Origin: an uncultured Phycisphaerales bacterium
Lineage (GTDB): Bacteria; Planctomycetota; Phycisphaerae; Phycisphaerales; UBA1924
Reading direction: 5' to 3'
NCBI GenBank assembly: GCA_937871915.1
Contig: CALMPG010000176.1
Span: 1-34,563 of the forward strand
DNA length: 34,563 nucleotides
Shown here: in pieces, positions 33,531 to 34,563 of the stretch
How positions within the stretch are numbered: the stretch's first letter is position 1
How the letters are laid out: every line of letters starts with the position of its first letter
Translations under genes and position numbers: made by a program
The notes under the pieces: generated by a model
What the model was told of the DNA's origin: nothing
Seen by the model: only the letters and a program-made list of their open reading frames with translations
Database searches by the model: none

Positions 33531-34563
33531 TCACCTGCTCACCCGCTCACCCCGATACCACTCCACCGTCCGCCCGATCCCCTCCTCCAGCCCCACCCGC
33601 GCACGCCACCCCAGGAGTTCCCGCGCCCGCCCCGTATCCATGCACCGCCGCGCCTGCCCATCCGGCTTGCTCGCATCCCACGAAATCCGCCCCCGATACC
33701 CCGCCGCCGCCGCGATCATCTCCGCCAGCCGCTTGATCGACACCTCCTCCCCCGACCCCAGGTTGATCGGCGTCGGCCGCCCGTCGATCGCGATCGCCCG
33801 CTCCGCCGCCCGTACCACGCCCTCCGCCGCATCCTCCACATACAGGAACTCCCGCGTCGGCGACCCGGTCCCCCAGTTCACCACCTCCGGCGCGCCCGCC
33901 CGGGCCGCCTCCACGATCCGCCGCACCAGCGTCCCCGCCACGTGCGCGTTCTTCTCATCCGCGATGTTGTCCCCAGGTCCGTACAGATTCACCGGAACCA
34001 CGTACCCGGCGCGCAACCCATACTGCCTGTGGTACGCATCCAGCATCTGCCACGCGGCCAGTTTCGCCACGCCATACGGCGCGCTCGCCGCATCCGGATA
34101 CCCGTTCCACAACTCCTCCTCCCGAAACGGCATCGGCGCCCGCGCCGGATAACTCGTCATGCTCCCCACCGCCACCAGCGCCGCCGGGTACCCCGGCTCT
34201 CCGAGCCGGGCGCCGGGGCGCGCGCCCAGTCGCAACTCCTCCCCCAGGTTCATCGCCATCGCCGCGTTGCGAAAGAAAAACTCCCCGGGCCGGTCCCGGT
34301 TGGCCTGGATCCCGCCCACCGCCGCCGCGCAGTGGATCACCACCGTCGGCCCCGTGCTGGCAAACGTCTCCCGCACCACCCGGCGCGCCCCCTCGCGAGT
34401 CGTCAGATCACACTCCCGCGACCGCACCACCACCACGCACTCCGCCCCCCACGCCCTCAGTGCCCGCACCACCGCCGCCCCCCCCCACCCCCCCCCCCCC
34501 CGCCCCCACCCCCCCCCCCCCCGCCCCCCCCCCCCCCCCCCCCCCCCCACCGCGCCCCCTGCC
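33531..34563 (-). CDS. NAD-dependent epimerase/reductase, GDP-L-fucose synthase-like (5' end unreliable)
   Basis: Short-chain-dehydrogenase-fold nucleotide-sugar enzyme, closest to GDP-L-fucose synthase (Fcl/WcaG), which makes GDP-fucose for glycans. Supporting segments are VIHCAAAVGGIQANRDRP, PYGVAKLAAWQ (YxxxK), VPVNLYGPGDN, NAHVAGTLVRRI (His at the catalytic-acid position), NWGTGSPTREFLYVEDAAEG and SWDASKPDGQARR. At the catalytic serine position the usual GSSCIYP reads GSMTSYP, so activity or substrate may differ. An 11-residue segment, PGARLGEPGYP, is extra relative to E. coli Fcl as I recall it, and is encoded by a copy of the 33-bp repeat. The N-terminal Rossmann motif is replaced by poly-Gly from a C-run (34478-34550). 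The true start is therefore not visible and the frame is open to the window edge. Confidence 0.85.
   Translation of the reverse strand, partial: AGGAVGGGGGGGGRGGGGWGRGGGGWGGAAVVRALRAWGAECVVVVRSRECDLTTREGARRVVRETFASTGPTVVIHCAAAVGGIQANRDRPGEFFFRNAAMAMNLGEELRLGARPGARLGEPGYPAALVAVGSMTSYPARAPMPFREEELWNGYPDAASAPYGVAKLAAWQMLDAYHRQYGLRAGYVVPVNLYGPGDNIADEKNAHVAGTLVRRIVEAARAGAPEVVNWGTGSPTREFLYVEDAAEGVVRAAERAIAIDGRPTPINLGSGEEVSIKRLAEMIAAAAGYRGRISWDASKPDGQARRCMDTGRARELLGWRARVGLEEGIGRTVEWYRGERVSR
34186..34218 (-). repeat. 33-bp palindromic repeat variant inside the epimerase coding sequence
   Basis: It starts GGGTACCCCG on the plus strand like the other units and agrees with them at 21 of 25 core positions. 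The hairpin arms are CCGGCTC and GAGCCGG around TCC. All four differences lie in the arms and leave a perfect 7-bp stem. On the coding strand the 33 bases read PGARLGEPGYP in frame. Confidence 0.8.
34478..34550. repeat. C-homopolymer-rich stretch at the window end
   Basis: About 70 bases are almost only C with isolated A and G. They replace the region that should encode the conserved dinucleotide-binding motif of the epimerase. This looks like a sequencing or contig-end artefact (G-runs on the minus strand), not biology. Confidence 0.8.

Overview
The window is very GC-rich and densely coding. It reads as a chromosomal piece of a planctomycete, most likely of the class Phycisphaerae. Three signs support this. 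Three very large secreted proteins end in the paired dockerin-like motif VQDIFDFLNAWFAG. There is a long run of ELWxxDGT repeats and a set of Cys-Cys repeats, both common in that group. A Gram-negative envelope toolkit (BamA, Skp, LpxC, TatC) is present. The taxonomic call is inference from gene content; no rRNA or tRNA gene was recognised.

Layout. 1-1369 (minus): partial tadA and tatC, overlapping across a guanine-rich tract. 1606-4218 (plus): an ECF-type sigma factor, a membrane protein overlapping it by ATGA (probable anti-sigma factor), and a secreted PDZ/coiled-coil protein, closed by a strong terminator. 4340-4430: three tandem 33-bp hairpin repeats. 4612-5697 (plus): MoxR ATPase. 5761-9814 (minus): an FGE-fold protein with a PEP-CTERM-like tail and an overlapping 997-aa dockerin-tailed protein, behind a near-consensus promoter. 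10211-14455 (minus): a PAS-LuxR regulator, skp and bamA. 14604-14870 (plus): a small two-helix membrane protein. 14928-16139 (minus): dnaN. 16442-18727 (plus): a second dockerin-tailed protein, paralogous to the first. 18873-20849 (plus): transketolase. 21016-25815 (plus): a 1599-aa ELWxxDGT protein with an internal Cys-rich block and a dockerin-like tail. 25848-26762 (plus): mutM. 26763-27259: candidate replication origin with a perfect DnaA box. 27260-28801 (minus): dnaA. 29031-30092 (minus): MBL-fold hydrolase. 30205-30783 (plus): unknown. 30819-33446 (minus): a single-pass membrane protein, a pseudopilin-like protein and lpxC. 33531-34563 (minus): an NAD-dependent sugar epimerase/reductase whose 5' end is lost in a poly-G/poly-C stretch.

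How the genes fit together. Replication start functions (dnaA, oriC candidate, dnaN) lie within about 14 kb, but dnaN is separated from dnaA by unrelated genes. Envelope assembly is represented by bamA-skp, lpxC and tatC. The remaining large genes encode exported surface or extracellular proteins that share a C-terminal tag.

The least expected signal is a 33-bp (11-codon) palindromic repeat. It occurs three times in tandem before moxR and once between lpxC and the pilin gene. A variant with compensatory stem changes lies in frame inside the epimerase gene, where it appears to add 11 amino acids.
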